Shown: positions 8,382 through 16,822, numbered from the stretch's first letter. The stretch is 21,058 bases of DNA from Rhodobiaceae bacterium UBA6963 (GCA_002450335.1 DJZB01000047.1:1-21058); one strand, 5' to 3'. Numbers and translations are program-made. The notes: a model not told the origin generated them from the letters alone.

Positions 8382-10262
8382 TTAATATAAACCAAAATAC
8401 CAAGGTGCAAACAGTGAGTACGTCACCCAAAGGATGAATATTAATGGAATGCCAGCCCGCATGAAATCTTTGAACTGATAGCCCCCCGGCGTCATGACTA
8501 ACAGATTAGTCTGATAAGATATGGGTGTGGCAAATGAACAATTCGCAGCGAAAATGACGGCAAAAATAAATGGTTCAGGTGCCATTGACAGGCTGGATGC
8601 CAGCCCCAAGGCTATGGGTGCAAAAAGAACTGCCGTCGCATTGTTACTCAAAATATTTGTTGTGATAGCGCAAAGGAGGAAAAACGCTGAAATCATGACA
8701 GCAGGAGGCGAGCCCTCAAAAACATCTATGAAATTACTGGAAAGAAAAGTAACGCCGCCCGTAGAGTCCATAGCGCGTGACATCGCTAACGAAGCACCAA
8801 TGATTAAAAATATTCTGAGATCAATACTACGAGAGGCCTGTCTAATATTCAGTGCACCACCCAAAATCATACATATTGAGCCAAGAATTGCGGCAACAAC
8901 AATTGGTAGAATATTAAGTGCGGCGAGCAACACGGTTAACCCAAATATTGTAAGGGCGCGTTTTGCATAAGCAAAATTAGGTAGATTGGAGGCTGACCAT
9001 TCGAGGAGCAAAACATCACGATTGGCGCGTAAGCCCTGAATTTGCTTCGATGAGCCTAACACCAATAGGACGTCACCGGCTTCGAGACGAATGTCCCTGA
9101 GGTTTTGTCTCAACATGCGACTCCGCCGCTGAATGCCAAGCACCTTACATCCGGTTTCAAAATGAAAACCTGTCTGGTAAATACTTCGCCCATTCATTCG
9201 TGAGCCGGGAGCGACGACGACTTCAGCCAGTGTCGGTTGGTCGATATTACCGGGCTTCACGCCTTCAGCGTGTTCCTCTGCTAATGATGAGAGGGGGTGA
9301 CTTGGATCGGAAAGTGCATCAGTCAATTCAGGCCTTGTAGCCGCCATGACGAGCGTATCGCCAACATTTAGAGTGAAGTCTTCAAAGGGCGGCAGGAAGG
9401 TTTCGCCATATCTTTCCACCATGCGCAATGTAAGGCCTGTAAGCTCGGGAAAAAAACCGGCAACCGGCTGAGCCCCGACGAGTTTATCGCCAGCCTTCAG
9501 ACGCATCTCTAAAATATATTGTTTGCCGGATGTTTGCTCTTCTCTTTCCTCGTCATTTTTTCCGGAAACTGATTTGAGCAGATGGGGCATAACAAATATC
9601 ACATAAAGTGCCCCGACCCCTGCAAGCACTGCGCCGGGAACAGTAATAGAGAAAAAGTCAATTTGGATGACACCGGAGTCGTCTATGACACCGGCAACCA
9701 GTAAGTTTGTTGACGATCCGATAAGCGTTGTCATGCCCCCTAAAATACAAATAAAACTCAGGGACATCATCAGCCGCGGTGCAGCTATCCCTGCTTTCGT
9801 GGCAATCGTCGCCAATATTGGGATTGTCATAAGAACAACAGGCGTGTTGTTCAAAAATGCGCTGGTTATCATAGCCAATATGAGAATTAACCCGACAGCT
9901 AAAAGGGGAGACTTATTAGCGAGATTGCTTAATTTCTCGGTAATTCCCTCCAATGCGCCTGATTGGAATAACCCTTGCCCCATGACCAGAAGCGCCATAA
10001 CTGAAATAAGAGCGGGATTTCCGAAGCCTGCAAGCAATTCAGTCGGCCCCAATAAAATAGTTGCATCCGGCCCCCCAAGTAATTGCCATAAATGCGGCAG
10101 TTGGAAAATAACCAGTAGAACAATTAGAATGAGTAAGGAAGTTATCTCGAGAGAAATCCGCTCCATGGCATAGGATATCATGGCAAATATTATGACCCCA
10201 AAGGTCAACCACATATACAAGTCGGTTTCTACCAAATCAAATCCCGATACGATTTCTGACAT
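8382..10262 (-). CDS. SLC13-family permease with two TrkA-C-like domains
   Basis: This is an inner-membrane secondary transporter of the divalent anion:sodium symporter / CitT / ArsB superfamily. It has 626 residues. Two transporter halves (about 15-230 and 430-626) flank a soluble insert (about 245-425) that looks like two RCK_C/TrkA-C regions, each ending in a GDTLVMA or GDVLLVLG strand. The paired substrate/sodium loops are visible as FLNNTPVV (136-143) and SNNATAV (539-545), with GSSTNLLVAG (182-191) and TPISYQTNLLV in the re-entrant regions. Close relatives are annotated for sulfate, dicarboxylate or unknown anions, so the substrate is not assigned. It is the first gene of the minus-strand run to bpt and dctPQM. 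A GAGAGA stretch before the ATG is a plausible ribosome binding site. Confidence 0.9.
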   Translation of the reverse strand: MSEIVSGFDLVETDLYMWLTFGVIIFAMISYAMERISLEITSLLILIVLLVIFQLPHLWQLLGGPDATILLGPTELLAGFGNPALISVMALLVMGQGLFQSGALEGITEKLSNLANKSPLLAVGLILILAMITSAFLNNTPVVLMTIPILATIATKAGIAAPRLMMSLSFICILGGMTTLIGSSTNLLVAGVIDDSGVIQIDFFSITVPGAVLAGVGALYVIFVMPHLLKSVSGKNDEEREEQTSGKQYILEMRLKAGDKLVGAQPVAGFFPELTGLTLRMVERYGETFLPPFEDFTLNVGDTLVMAATRPELTDALSDPSHPLSSLAEEHAEGVKPGNIDQPTLAEVVVAPGSRMNGRSIYQTGFHFETGCKVLGIQRRSRMLRQNLRDIRLEAGDVLLVLGSSKQIQGLRANRDVLLLEWSASNLPNFAYAKRALTIFGLTVLLAALNILPIVVAAILGSICMILGGALNIRQASRSIDLRIFLIIGASLAMSRAMDSTGGVTFLSSNFIDVFEGSPPAVMISAFFLLCAITTNILSNNATAVLFAPIALGLASSLSMAPEPFIFAVIFAANCSFATPISYQTNLLVMTPGGYQFKDFMRAGIPLIFILWVTYSLFAPWYFGLY

Positions 10263-10350
10263 TTATTATTTCTCTCTCACTATTTGTCCACGAGTGAATT
10301 GAAATCTTATTAATTATCCCATACAGCTATCTTATGTAAGGGAGTGAAGC
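10263..10350. promoter_or_regulatory. Divergent intergenic region, permease and dehydrogenase
   Basis: These 88 bases separate the start of the SLC13 gene (leftward) and the dehydrogenase gene (rightward), so promoters for both should lie here or overlap the gene ends. For the rightward gene, TTGAAA at 10299-10304 could be a -35 with a weak TACAGC 17 bases later; this is only a candidate. GGGAG at 10340-10344, six bases before the ATG, is a good ribosome binding site. I see no clear operator. Confidence 0.4.
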
Positions 10351-11226
10351 ATGAAAACAGCTTTTATTGGATTAGGAGTTATGGGTGGACCCATGGCAAG
10401 CCACTTATCAAAGGCCGGCTATGAGGTCAATGTTTACAATCGTACGCATGAGAAGGCTGAGCGGCATGTTGATGATAATGGAGGGACACTTTGTGAGACC
10501 CCGGCTATAGCTGCGGCTAATGCCGATATTGTGTTCGCCTGTGTGGGAAATGATGACGACGTAAGATCAGTCACTTCCGGTGATGAAGGGGCATTTGCAA
10601 CTATGAAGGCTGGATCGATATTTGTTGATCACACAACGACTTCGGCAGAGCTGGCAATAGAATGTGCAACCCATGCTAAAAATAAAGGTATTGAGTTTTT
10701 GGATGCGCCTGTTTCAGGGGGAGAGGCGGGAGCCGTCAATGGGGCACTCACCATTATGATTGGTGGGGCAGAAGAAGCCTATAATGCAATTGCGCCAGTG
10801 ATTGATTGTTATGCCAAAATGCACAAGTTGATGGGGCCATGCGGTGCAGGGCAGAAAACAAAAATGGTTAATCAGATTGCCATTGCAGGCCTTGTCCAAG
10901 GACTATCTGAGGCTATCAATTTTGCTCAGCATGCAGATTTAAACGCCGAGGACGTGGTTGAGGTTATTTCAAAAGGAGCGGCACAATCATGGCAAATGGA
11001 GAATAGATACAAGACTATGATTGCAGGTGAGTTTGATTTTGGATTTGCCGTTAATTGGATGCGAAAAGACCTCACTATCTGTTTTGAGGAAGCAGACAGG
11101 AATGGAGCTGCATTGCCGGTTGCGCGCCTGGTGGATGGATTCTATGAAGAAGTTCAAGCTCTTGGTGGTCAACGCTGGGACACATCAAGTTTAATTGAGG
11201 TTGTTAGAGCTAATTCCAAAAAATAA
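10351..11226 (+). CDS. NADP-type beta-hydroxyacid dehydrogenase (HIBADH family)
   Basis: This soluble oxidoreductase belongs to the 3-hydroxyisobutyrate / tartronate-semialdehyde / 4-hydroxybutyrate dehydrogenase group. It has 291 residues, normal for the family. The Rossmann motif GLGVMGGPMASHL (7-19) starts the cofactor domain. The loop YNRT (29-32), with Arg31 after the second strand, suggests NADP(H) rather than NAD(H). The substrate motif DAPVSGGEAGAVNGAL (118-133) and the catalytic Lys171 in GQKTKMVNQ are intact, as is MRKDL in the C-terminal helical domain. The exact substrate is not clear. It is transcribed away from the permease and is followed by AT-rich DNA and a terminator-like hairpin, so it is probably monocistronic. 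Confidence 0.9.
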   Translation: MKTAFIGLGVMGGPMASHLSKAGYEVNVYNRTHEKAERHVDDNGGTLCETPAIAAANADIVFACVGNDDDVRSVTSGDEGAFATMKAGSIFVDHTTTSAELAIECATHAKNKGIEFLDAPVSGGEAGAVNGALTIMIGGAEEAYNAIAPVIDCYAKMHKLMGPCGAGQKTKMVNQIAIAGLVQGLSEAINFAQHADLNAEDVVEVISKGAAQSWQMENRYKTMIAGEFDFGFAVNWMRKDLTICFEEADRNGAALPVARLVDGFYEEVQALGGQRWDTSSLIEVVRANSKK

Positions 11227-11298
11227 AATAGTTGTCAAAAATTTAAATTCATTAGTTTTACTGATATTATCTCTATTTCAATTTGTGAGTTAATAAAC

Positions 11299-11346
11299 AA
11301 AAACTTTCTCCAGTTGCAATTTTTGTAGTTGGGGAGAGTTTTTTTG
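11299..11346 (+). terminator. Terminator-like hairpin after the dehydrogenase gene
   Basis: The left arm 11299-11311 and right arm 11331-11343 pair over 13 positions, two of them G-T type, around a 19-base loop. The right arm runs straight into a tract of seven T. This fits a rho-independent terminator for the gene ending at 11226, though the stem is A/T-rich at its base and the loop is long. The right arm starts with GGGGAG, which is also the only good ribosome binding site for the protease gene downstream, so the hairpin could instead, or also, control that gene. Confidence 0.6.
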
Positions 11347-13719
11347 TTTATCTTTAGTTTTATTAATAAATATAAAAAAACTAATAATAAGAATAAAAAT
11401 TTATTTCATTTTACATTTTTAAAGAACTTATATCGGCCTGGGGTATATGCGCTAAGCCTGATAATTCTTGGTTCTTGCGGCGGCGGCGGTGGAGGTAGTG
11501 GGGGTGTGCCAAAATCTCCACAATCTCAACAAGCGCCGCAAGTCCCGCCTGCACCTTCAGATGGGCCGAACCCTTCGCCTCCGGCAGGAAATTCTGATGG
11601 ACGTGGAGACAGAGTCTTTTCAGGCACACGTTCAGTCGTTCACCCTTTATCAGCCTATGAAAATCATCCCGAATATATAGCACAGGTCGGGTTGGAGGTA
11701 ATTAATGCGGCCCGTGCCTATGTTTATGACGTCTCGGGAAAGGATGTTGTTATTGGCTTTACCGATACGGGTATTGATGAAACTCATGATGAATTCCCTG
11801 CTGGAAAAATTGTACTGAATGATAGGTCTGCCTATGGCGGCATCACGCCATCTGCTGGAAAATTACGGCATGGTACCGGCGTTGCAAGTGTTGCCGCCGG
11901 TCAACGAGGCAGTGGTAATGGGATGCATGGCGTTGCTTATGATGCCAAAATTGCCATGTGGACACTTCATCTTGATGATCAAGACTATCTCAATCTTAAT
12001 GACGGTATTTTTTCCAGAGCGTTGAATACCCTTGAAAATAGTGCCGGTAGCGGGGTGATCAATCACAGTTGGGGATATGATATCCCCTTTGATCCGGCGA
12101 ATGCCGGCGCACAAAAAAACCTTATTGCAGCAGATTTTCCTGAAAGTATTAAATTTATGTCGCAAAGCGATGCGGTTCATGTTTTTTCAGCCGGTAACCG
12201 GGGAGAGTCTGAAGTCACCATTACGGCTGCTTTCGCGATGTTATTTCCGGAGTTGCGAGACAAGGTTGTGATTGCCGTTGCCGTTGACAGTAACGGAGTG
12301 ATTGGCGACACAAGCAATCATTGTGGGCATGCAAAGGATTTATGTCTCGCCGCACCTGGTGGTTATAATGATAGGGCAGAATATGTTGTGGCTGCCCATC
12401 CTGGGGGAAGTTATCGTCCAGTTTTGGGCACGTCTTTCGCTGCGCCACATGTATCAGGCGCGCTCGCTATTTTGATTGATTTGTTTGACGGTCAGATGAC
12501 AACGGATGAGTTGATTGACCGTCTTTTGTTAACTGCAAATAAATCCGGGCGCTATGCTGATGCAGATATTTATGGACAAGGATTGCTTGATTTAGAGCGC
12601 GCTATTAATCCCGTTGGTGTGAATTACGTTCCTATTGGCGGTGGGCGGCGCATCCGTGTCGATGACAGCCGGTTTGACTTTAGTGCTTTCGGGCAGGCCG
12701 TGGATGCAAAATTACGCGAAAAAGCGGTGATTATTATTGATAGTCTCGGCGCTCCTTTTAAGGTGCCCTTGAGTGTTTTTGATAACTCGGATGACACAGA
12801 TGTACTCATAAAAGAGGATCCACCATCGGAAAAATTCATCACCCATGCGGGCGGGAGAACCGTCACTGGGATGGCGCCGCTCAGTCAGGGACGGATCAAT
12901 GGATTAACTTTACAGGGATGGCAGAATGAACCGCACAATGTCCTCGGGTTAGTTCCTGTGGCCGGACAAGATGGTGTGGTGCGCAGCATGTTGTCGACAC
13001 CTTATTTGCAATTTGCCGGGTATGGATCAGTTGGTCAGGTTACTGGTGATAATTGGCAGGTTACAGGCTTTAATAGCTGGCAGGACGAATCCTACACAAC
13101 GCTGAATAATCAGCAAAGAAATGCTGGGGGTGTGGTGTCGGCATTCCAAAAAAATCTCAATGGAACTTATCTCGGTTTTCAAGGCGGTGTAATGATTGAA
13201 GATAAGGCCCTGCTTGGCACACAAGGACAAGGTGCCTTTCAGTTAAGCGGTGATGGCCGGACCATGTTTTCCGGTGTCGGTGTAACGCGCCATATCGGGC
13301 AAGGGTGGTACGGTGCAGCGTCAGCCTATCGCGGGCATTCCGAGACTGCAAAATCAGATAAGAATTTTCTCTTTGGAGGCGTGGATAATCTTGAAACGTC
13401 AGCCTATGAAATGGTCATTTGGAAAAATTTTAAAACCAAGTTAGCGCAGCTCAGACTGACGCAACCTGTCCGTAACGAAAAAGGTGATTTGCATTTCAAT
13501 CTACCTGTTCGGCGTAACCCGAACGGTGCCATCTTATTTGATCGCCAAGTGCTTCCGGTTACATCGACGGCACGTGAGATTCAAACCATGATGAGCCTAA
13601 GGTCGCAATCGGCAAAAAAATATTGGTTTATGGATATGAAGTTACGCTTTAACCCTGACCACGATGCAAATGCCGACACTCAGTGGGGCATGAATGGGGG
13701 GATGCGATTGCAGTTCTAG
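11344..13719 (+). CDS. Subtilisin-like serine protease, lipoprotein, autotransporter-like
   Basis: This is a predicted surface or periplasmic S8 protease of about 791 residues. After an extended AT-rich, Lys/Asn-rich N-terminus comes a short hydrophobic segment and the lipobox LGSC (Cys45), then a Gly-rich linker and a Pro/Gln-rich stretch. The catalytic set is complete: Asp141 in FTDTGIDETHDEF, His176 in RHGTGVAS, oxyanion Asn285 in FSAGNRG and Ser364 in GTSFAAPHVSGAL. From about 490 to the end the sequence has the alternating polar/aromatic strand pattern of an outer-membrane barrel and ends in RLQF. The layout resembles NalP and SphB1. No ATG, GTG or other good start exists in frame before the lipobox. 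TTG 11344 has GGGGAG seven bases upstream; TTG 11329 has none and lies in the hairpin loop. The start is uncertain, the protease domain is not. Specific substrate unknown. Confidence 0.85.
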   Translation: MFIFSFINKYKKTNNKNKNLFHFTFLKNLYRPGVYALSLIILGSCGGGGGGSGGVPKSPQSQQAPQVPPAPSDGPNPSPPAGNSDGRGDRVFSGTRSVVHPLSAYENHPEYIAQVGLEVINAARAYVYDVSGKDVVIGFTDTGIDETHDEFPAGKIVLNDRSAYGGITPSAGKLRHGTGVASVAAGQRGSGNGMHGVAYDAKIAMWTLHLDDQDYLNLNDGIFSRALNTLENSAGSGVINHSWGYDIPFDPANAGAQKNLIAADFPESIKFMSQSDAVHVFSAGNRGESEVTITAAFAMLFPELRDKVVIAVAVDSNGVIGDTSNHCGHAKDLCLAAPGGYNDRAEYVVAAHPGGSYRPVLGTSFAAPHVSGALAILIDLFDGQMTTDELIDRLLLTANKSGRYADADIYGQGLLDLERAINPVGVNYVPIGGGRRIRVDDSRFDFSAFGQAVDAKLREKAVIIIDSLGAPFKVPLSVFDNSDDTDVLIKEDPPSEKFITHAGGRTVTGMAPLSQGRINGLTLQGWQNEPHNVLGLVPVAGQDGVVRSMLSTPYLQFAGYGSVGQVTGDNWQVTGFNSWQDESYTTLNNQQRNAGGVVSAFQKNLNGTYLGFQGGVMIEDKALLGTQGQGAFQLSGDGRTMFSGVGVTRHIGQGWYGAASAYRGHSETAKSDKNFLFGGVDNLETSAYEMVIWKNFKTKLAQLRLTQPVRNEKGDLHFNLPVRRNPNGAILFDRQVLPVTSTAREIQTMMSLRSQSAKKYWFMDMKLRFNPDHDANADTQWGMNGGMRLQF

Positions 13720-14708
13720 CTGTTTAGAATTTCTGCTGCTTCAATCGCGAAATAGGTAAGGATGCCATCGGCACCGGCGCGTTTAAAAGCCAGTAGGCTT
13801 TCAAAAATTGAAGATTGTCGGTCAATCAATCCCTGATCGGCGGCATTAGCGAGCATGCTGTATTCTCCCGAGACCTGATAGGCAAAAGTTGGAATATGAA
13901 AATTATCTTTAACACGTTGCACTATATCTAGGTACGGCATGCCGGGTTTAACCATTACCATATCTGCCCCTTCGGCGATATCGAGGGCAATCTCGCGTAT
14001 GGCCTCATCTGAATTTGCCGGATTCATCTGATAGGTTCTTTTATCCCCTTTGAGGCGGTCACCTGAGCCGACGGCTTCTCGGAAAGGGCCATAAAAGGCT
14101 GAAGCATATTTGGCAGCATAGGCCATAATCAGTGTGTCTGAATGTCCGGCAAACTCAAGCGCGTCGCGAATAACCCCAATGCGGCCATCCATCATATCGG
14201 AAGGTGCGATGATATCGCATCCGGCAGCAACCTGATTGAGTGCTTGTTGGGCAAGTATTTCAACAGTTTCATCATTTAAGATTGTATCGTCTTCCAGCAG
14301 CCCGTCATGCCCGTGGTCGGTGTATGGGTCGAGAGCGACATCACATAATATGCCGATATCCGGCACTGCGGATTTAATTGCATGGGTCGTGCGGCAAACA
14401 AGGTTTTCCGGATTGCAGGCTTCACCGCCGTCTGCAGTCCTCTTATCCGCCGGTGTGTTGGGGAACAATGCTATGCAAGGAATGCCTAAATCCCCGGCTT
14501 TTTTGGCAGCCTCTACAGCAAGATCAATGCTCAAGCGATTAACGCCTGGCATCGCGTCAACAGGCTCGCTTTGATTTTCGCCATCTTGAATAAAAATCGG
14601 CCAGATCAAATCGTCAACGCAAAGGTGTGTTTCGGCAACCATGCGGCGTACCCAATCCGTCTGGCGAATACGCCTCATTCTGATAGATGGAAATTGGGCT
14701 TTGGACAT
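13716..14708 (-). CDS. hemB: Delta-aminolevulinic acid dehydratase (porphobilinogen synthase)
   Basis: HemB joins two 5-aminolevulinate molecules into porphobilinogen, an early step of heme synthesis in the cytoplasm. The protein has 330 residues, normal length. The two Schiff-base lysines are Lys200 in MAYAAKYASAFYGPFR and Lys254 in MVKPGMPYLD. The metal loop reads DVALDPYTDHGHDG (123-136): the three zinc-binding Cys of E. coli HemB are replaced by Ala125, Asp127 and Asp135, so this is the zinc-independent type that usually depends on magnesium. The gene starts 19 bases after the end of ivd on the same strand, which suggests a shared transcript. Its stop overlaps the stop of the convergent protease gene in a CTAG. 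Confidence 0.96.
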   Translation of the reverse strand: MSKAQFPSIRMRRIRQTDWVRRMVAETHLCVDDLIWPIFIQDGENQSEPVDAMPGVNRLSIDLAVEAAKKAGDLGIPCIALFPNTPADKRTADGGEACNPENLVCRTTHAIKSAVPDIGILCDVALDPYTDHGHDGLLEDDTILNDETVEILAQQALNQVAAGCDIIAPSDMMDGRIGVIRDALEFAGHSDTLIMAYAAKYASAFYGPFREAVGSGDRLKGDKRTYQMNPANSDEAIREIALDIAEGADMVMVKPGMPYLDIVQRVKDNFHIPTFAYQVSGEYSMLANAADQGLIDRQSSIFESLLAFKRAGADGILTYFAIEAAEILNS

Positions 14709-14727
14709 TCAATAAGCTCTGTCGGGA

Positions 14728-15900
14728 TTAAGCTGTTTCACTGAACAACTCACGCCCGATAAGCATCCGTCGGATTTCAGATGTACCTGCACCGATTTCA
14801 GCCAGCTTGGCATCGCGCAAAAAACGTCCAACAGGATTATCATTAATGTAACCATTGCCCCCCATAAGTTGGATGGCATCAAGTGCGCACTGTGTTGCAT
14901 TTTCTGCCGCAAACAAAATGGCAGCAGCAGCGTCCTTACGCGTTGTTTCATCGCGGTCACAGGCTTGATTGACGGCGTATATGTATGCACGTGTCGCACT
15001 TATTTTTGTGTACATATCGGCGAGCTTGGCCTGAACCAACTGGAAAGTACCGATGGGTTTGCCGAATTGCTCTCTCTGATGCACATAGGGGATAACTGTG
15101 TCTATACAGGCCTGCATAATACCAAGTGGCCATGCGGCGAGAACAGCACGTTCATAATCAAGACCACTCATCAGAATGCTGACACCACCGTTTAGGGGGC
15201 CCATAACGTTTTCTTCAGGCACTTCGCAATCTTCAAATACAAGTTCGCCAGTGTCAGACCCACGATGGCCGAGCTTGTCGAGTTTTTGTGCGCAAGAAAA
15301 GCCCGGGAAGTCTTTTTCAATCAGGAAAGTCGTGATGCCATGGGAGCCTGCCTCTGGCTCGGTTTTGGCATAAACAACAAGAACATCTGCTGTTGGACCA
15401 TTGGTTATCCAGAATTTTGTGCCGTTCAGGATGTATTTGTCGCCTTTTTTCTCGGCTTTGAGTTTCATGGATACCACATCGGAACCCGACCCGGCTTCAC
15501 TCATTGCCAAAGCGCCGAGATGTTCGCCAGATAATAATTTAGGAAGATATTTTTCCTTCTGCGCTTCACTTGCCCATCGGTTGATTTGGTTGACGCACAA
15601 ATTTGCATGTGAGCCATATGAAAGACCTACAGAAGCCGACCCACGGCAAAGCTCTTCTACAATGATAGCTTGAGCCATATAGCCTAAATTTGATCCGCCA
15701 TGATCTTCAGATACGGTAACACCAAACAGGCCCAAGTCTCCCATTAATGGCCATAAATCCCTTGGGAAAATATCTGTGCTGTCAATTTCAGCAGCGCGTG
15801 GGGCAACTTTATCATCTACAAAGTTTCGAACTGATGTACGCATCATTTCGACTTCTTCTCCGAGATTAAACTGAAGTGTTGGATAAGTATTTGTAAGCAT
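14728..15900 (-). CDS. ivd: Isovaleryl-CoA dehydrogenase
   Basis: This FAD-dependent acyl-CoA dehydrogenase oxidises isovaleryl-CoA to 3-methylcrotonyl-CoA in leucine breakdown and passes electrons to ETF. It has 390 residues. The flavin/substrate motifs LAMSEAGSGSDV (131-142) and WITNG (164-168) are present, as are the C-terminal QLMGGNGY and GTSEIRR. The IVD assignment rests on YGSHANLCVNQI (95-106) and on the catalytic base Glu250 in GLDYERAVLA; in IVD the base sits here, while most other acyl-CoA dehydrogenases have it about 120 residues later. GGGGGA lies just before the ATG, and a TATAAA on the minus strand (15921-15926) is a possible -10. The usual leucine-pathway partners (carboxylase, hydratase, lyase) are not next to it; hemB follows instead. 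Confidence 0.93.
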   Translation of the reverse strand: MLTNTYPTLQFNLGEEVEMMRTSVRNFVDDKVAPRAAEIDSTDIFPRDLWPLMGDLGLFGVTVSEDHGGSNLGYMAQAIIVEELCRGSASVGLSYGSHANLCVNQINRWASEAQKEKYLPKLLSGEHLGALAMSEAGSGSDVVSMKLKAEKKGDKYILNGTKFWITNGPTADVLVVYAKTEPEAGSHGITTFLIEKDFPGFSCAQKLDKLGHRGSDTGELVFEDCEVPEENVMGPLNGGVSILMSGLDYERAVLAAWPLGIMQACIDTVIPYVHQREQFGKPIGTFQLVQAKLADMYTKISATRAYIYAVNQACDRDETTRKDAAAAILFAAENATQCALDAIQLMGGNGYINDNPVGRFLRDAKLAEIGAGTSEIRRMLIGRELFSETA

Positions 15901-15984
15901 TATGTCCCCCGTCTTTAAATTTTATATCAGCATAAAAAATATCAATATTAAAGCGCGTATCGTTTTGGCTTTTGATAATATGCT

Positions 15985-16758
15985 CTAAAACAGCTTTGGG
16001 ATAAAACGATTTGTCTGCGCCATATAGTCCTGATAACCGGGTCGGGTTTTTACAAGGCTTTTTTCCAGCAAATCGGCTCCCGATATTTTTACTATTAAAA
16101 ATGTCATCAAAGCGGGTGCAAATATAATAAAAAGTGCCTTCAATGAAATTGTCAGAGAGACACACCAGATTCCCCACCAGAATAATGCATCACCAAAATA
16201 ATTTGGATGCCGTGAGACAGACCAAAGGCCGGTATTAAGAACCTTACCTTTATTTTCAGGGTTTTTCCTAAAAGCAGTAAGTTGTATGTCAGCAAATGTT
16301 TCAATCAGTAAGCCGGAAACAGATATAAGTGCTGCAGGATATATCCATAGATTTGCTGAAACAGCCGGAACACTCAGAGCAATTTGAACCGGAAGCGCAA
16401 TCACCCACATCAGAACACCTTGGAGACCAAAAACGATATAAAGGCTGCGCCACCAAAAACCCGGATTATTTCGTCGCATTGCTTGATAACGATGGTCTTC
16501 CTCAGGCTCTGCCAACCATCTAATAAATAGATGCAACCCTAAACGAAGTGACCATAGGCTGACCAGAAGAGTTAAAATTGCCTGAGCTTTGCCGCCGCCG
16601 TTTACAAAATATAAAGCAATGGCAATTGCCCCAAAGCCAAATCCCCAAAAACTGTCGACAATACTGACATCTTTAAGAAATAAGGATGCAGTCCATACTC
16701 CGCTCATCATGATAAGAATCACACATGCGGCAATTTTCAAACTTTCAAAATCTATCAT
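15985..16758 (-). CDS. DUF1295 family integral membrane protein
   Basis: This 257-residue protein belongs to the DUF1295 family, related to the C-terminal part of steroid 5-alpha-reductases and isoprenylcysteine methyltransferases. About six or seven hydrophobic helices are visible. The diagnostic part is GLWSVSRHPNYFGDALFWWG (about 177-196), in which the RHPNY core probably binds a nucleotide cofactor in related enzymes, followed by GYQDYMAQTNRFIPKLF at the end. An Arg/Trp-rich loop (HRYQAMRRNNPGFWWR) lies at about 89-104. The reaction is unknown; a reductase or methyltransferase acting on a lipid is inferred from fold alone. No clear ribosome binding site precedes the ATG. It is divergent from glyA and sits 84 bases before ivd on the same strand. 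Confidence 0.85.
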   Translation of the reverse strand: MIDFESLKIAACVILIMMSGVWTASLFLKDVSIVDSFWGFGFGAIAIALYFVNGGGKAQAILTLLVSLWSLRLGLHLFIRWLAEPEEDHRYQAMRRNNPGFWWRSLYIVFGLQGVLMWVIALPVQIALSVPAVSANLWIYPAALISVSGLLIETFADIQLTAFRKNPENKGKVLNTGLWSVSRHPNYFGDALFWWGIWCVSLTISLKALFIIFAPALMTFLIVKISGADLLEKSLVKTRPGYQDYMAQTNRFIPKLF

Positions 16759-16822
16759 GAGGTATATATAGTTTCAGGGAACACAGTTGTAAAAATTTAT
16801 ATCAATTATATGGCTTACTCTC

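Noticed and set aside
11329..11343. TTG 11329 as the protease start
   Set aside because: It lies in the loop of the terminator-like hairpin and has no ribosome binding site before it; TTG 11344 has GGGGAG at seven bases.
11479..11505. Gly-codon run after the lipobox as a phase-variation tract like that of nalP
   Set aside because: The run is a mix of GGC, GGT, GGA and GGG with at most three identical triplets and no long homopolymer, so slippage is not expected.
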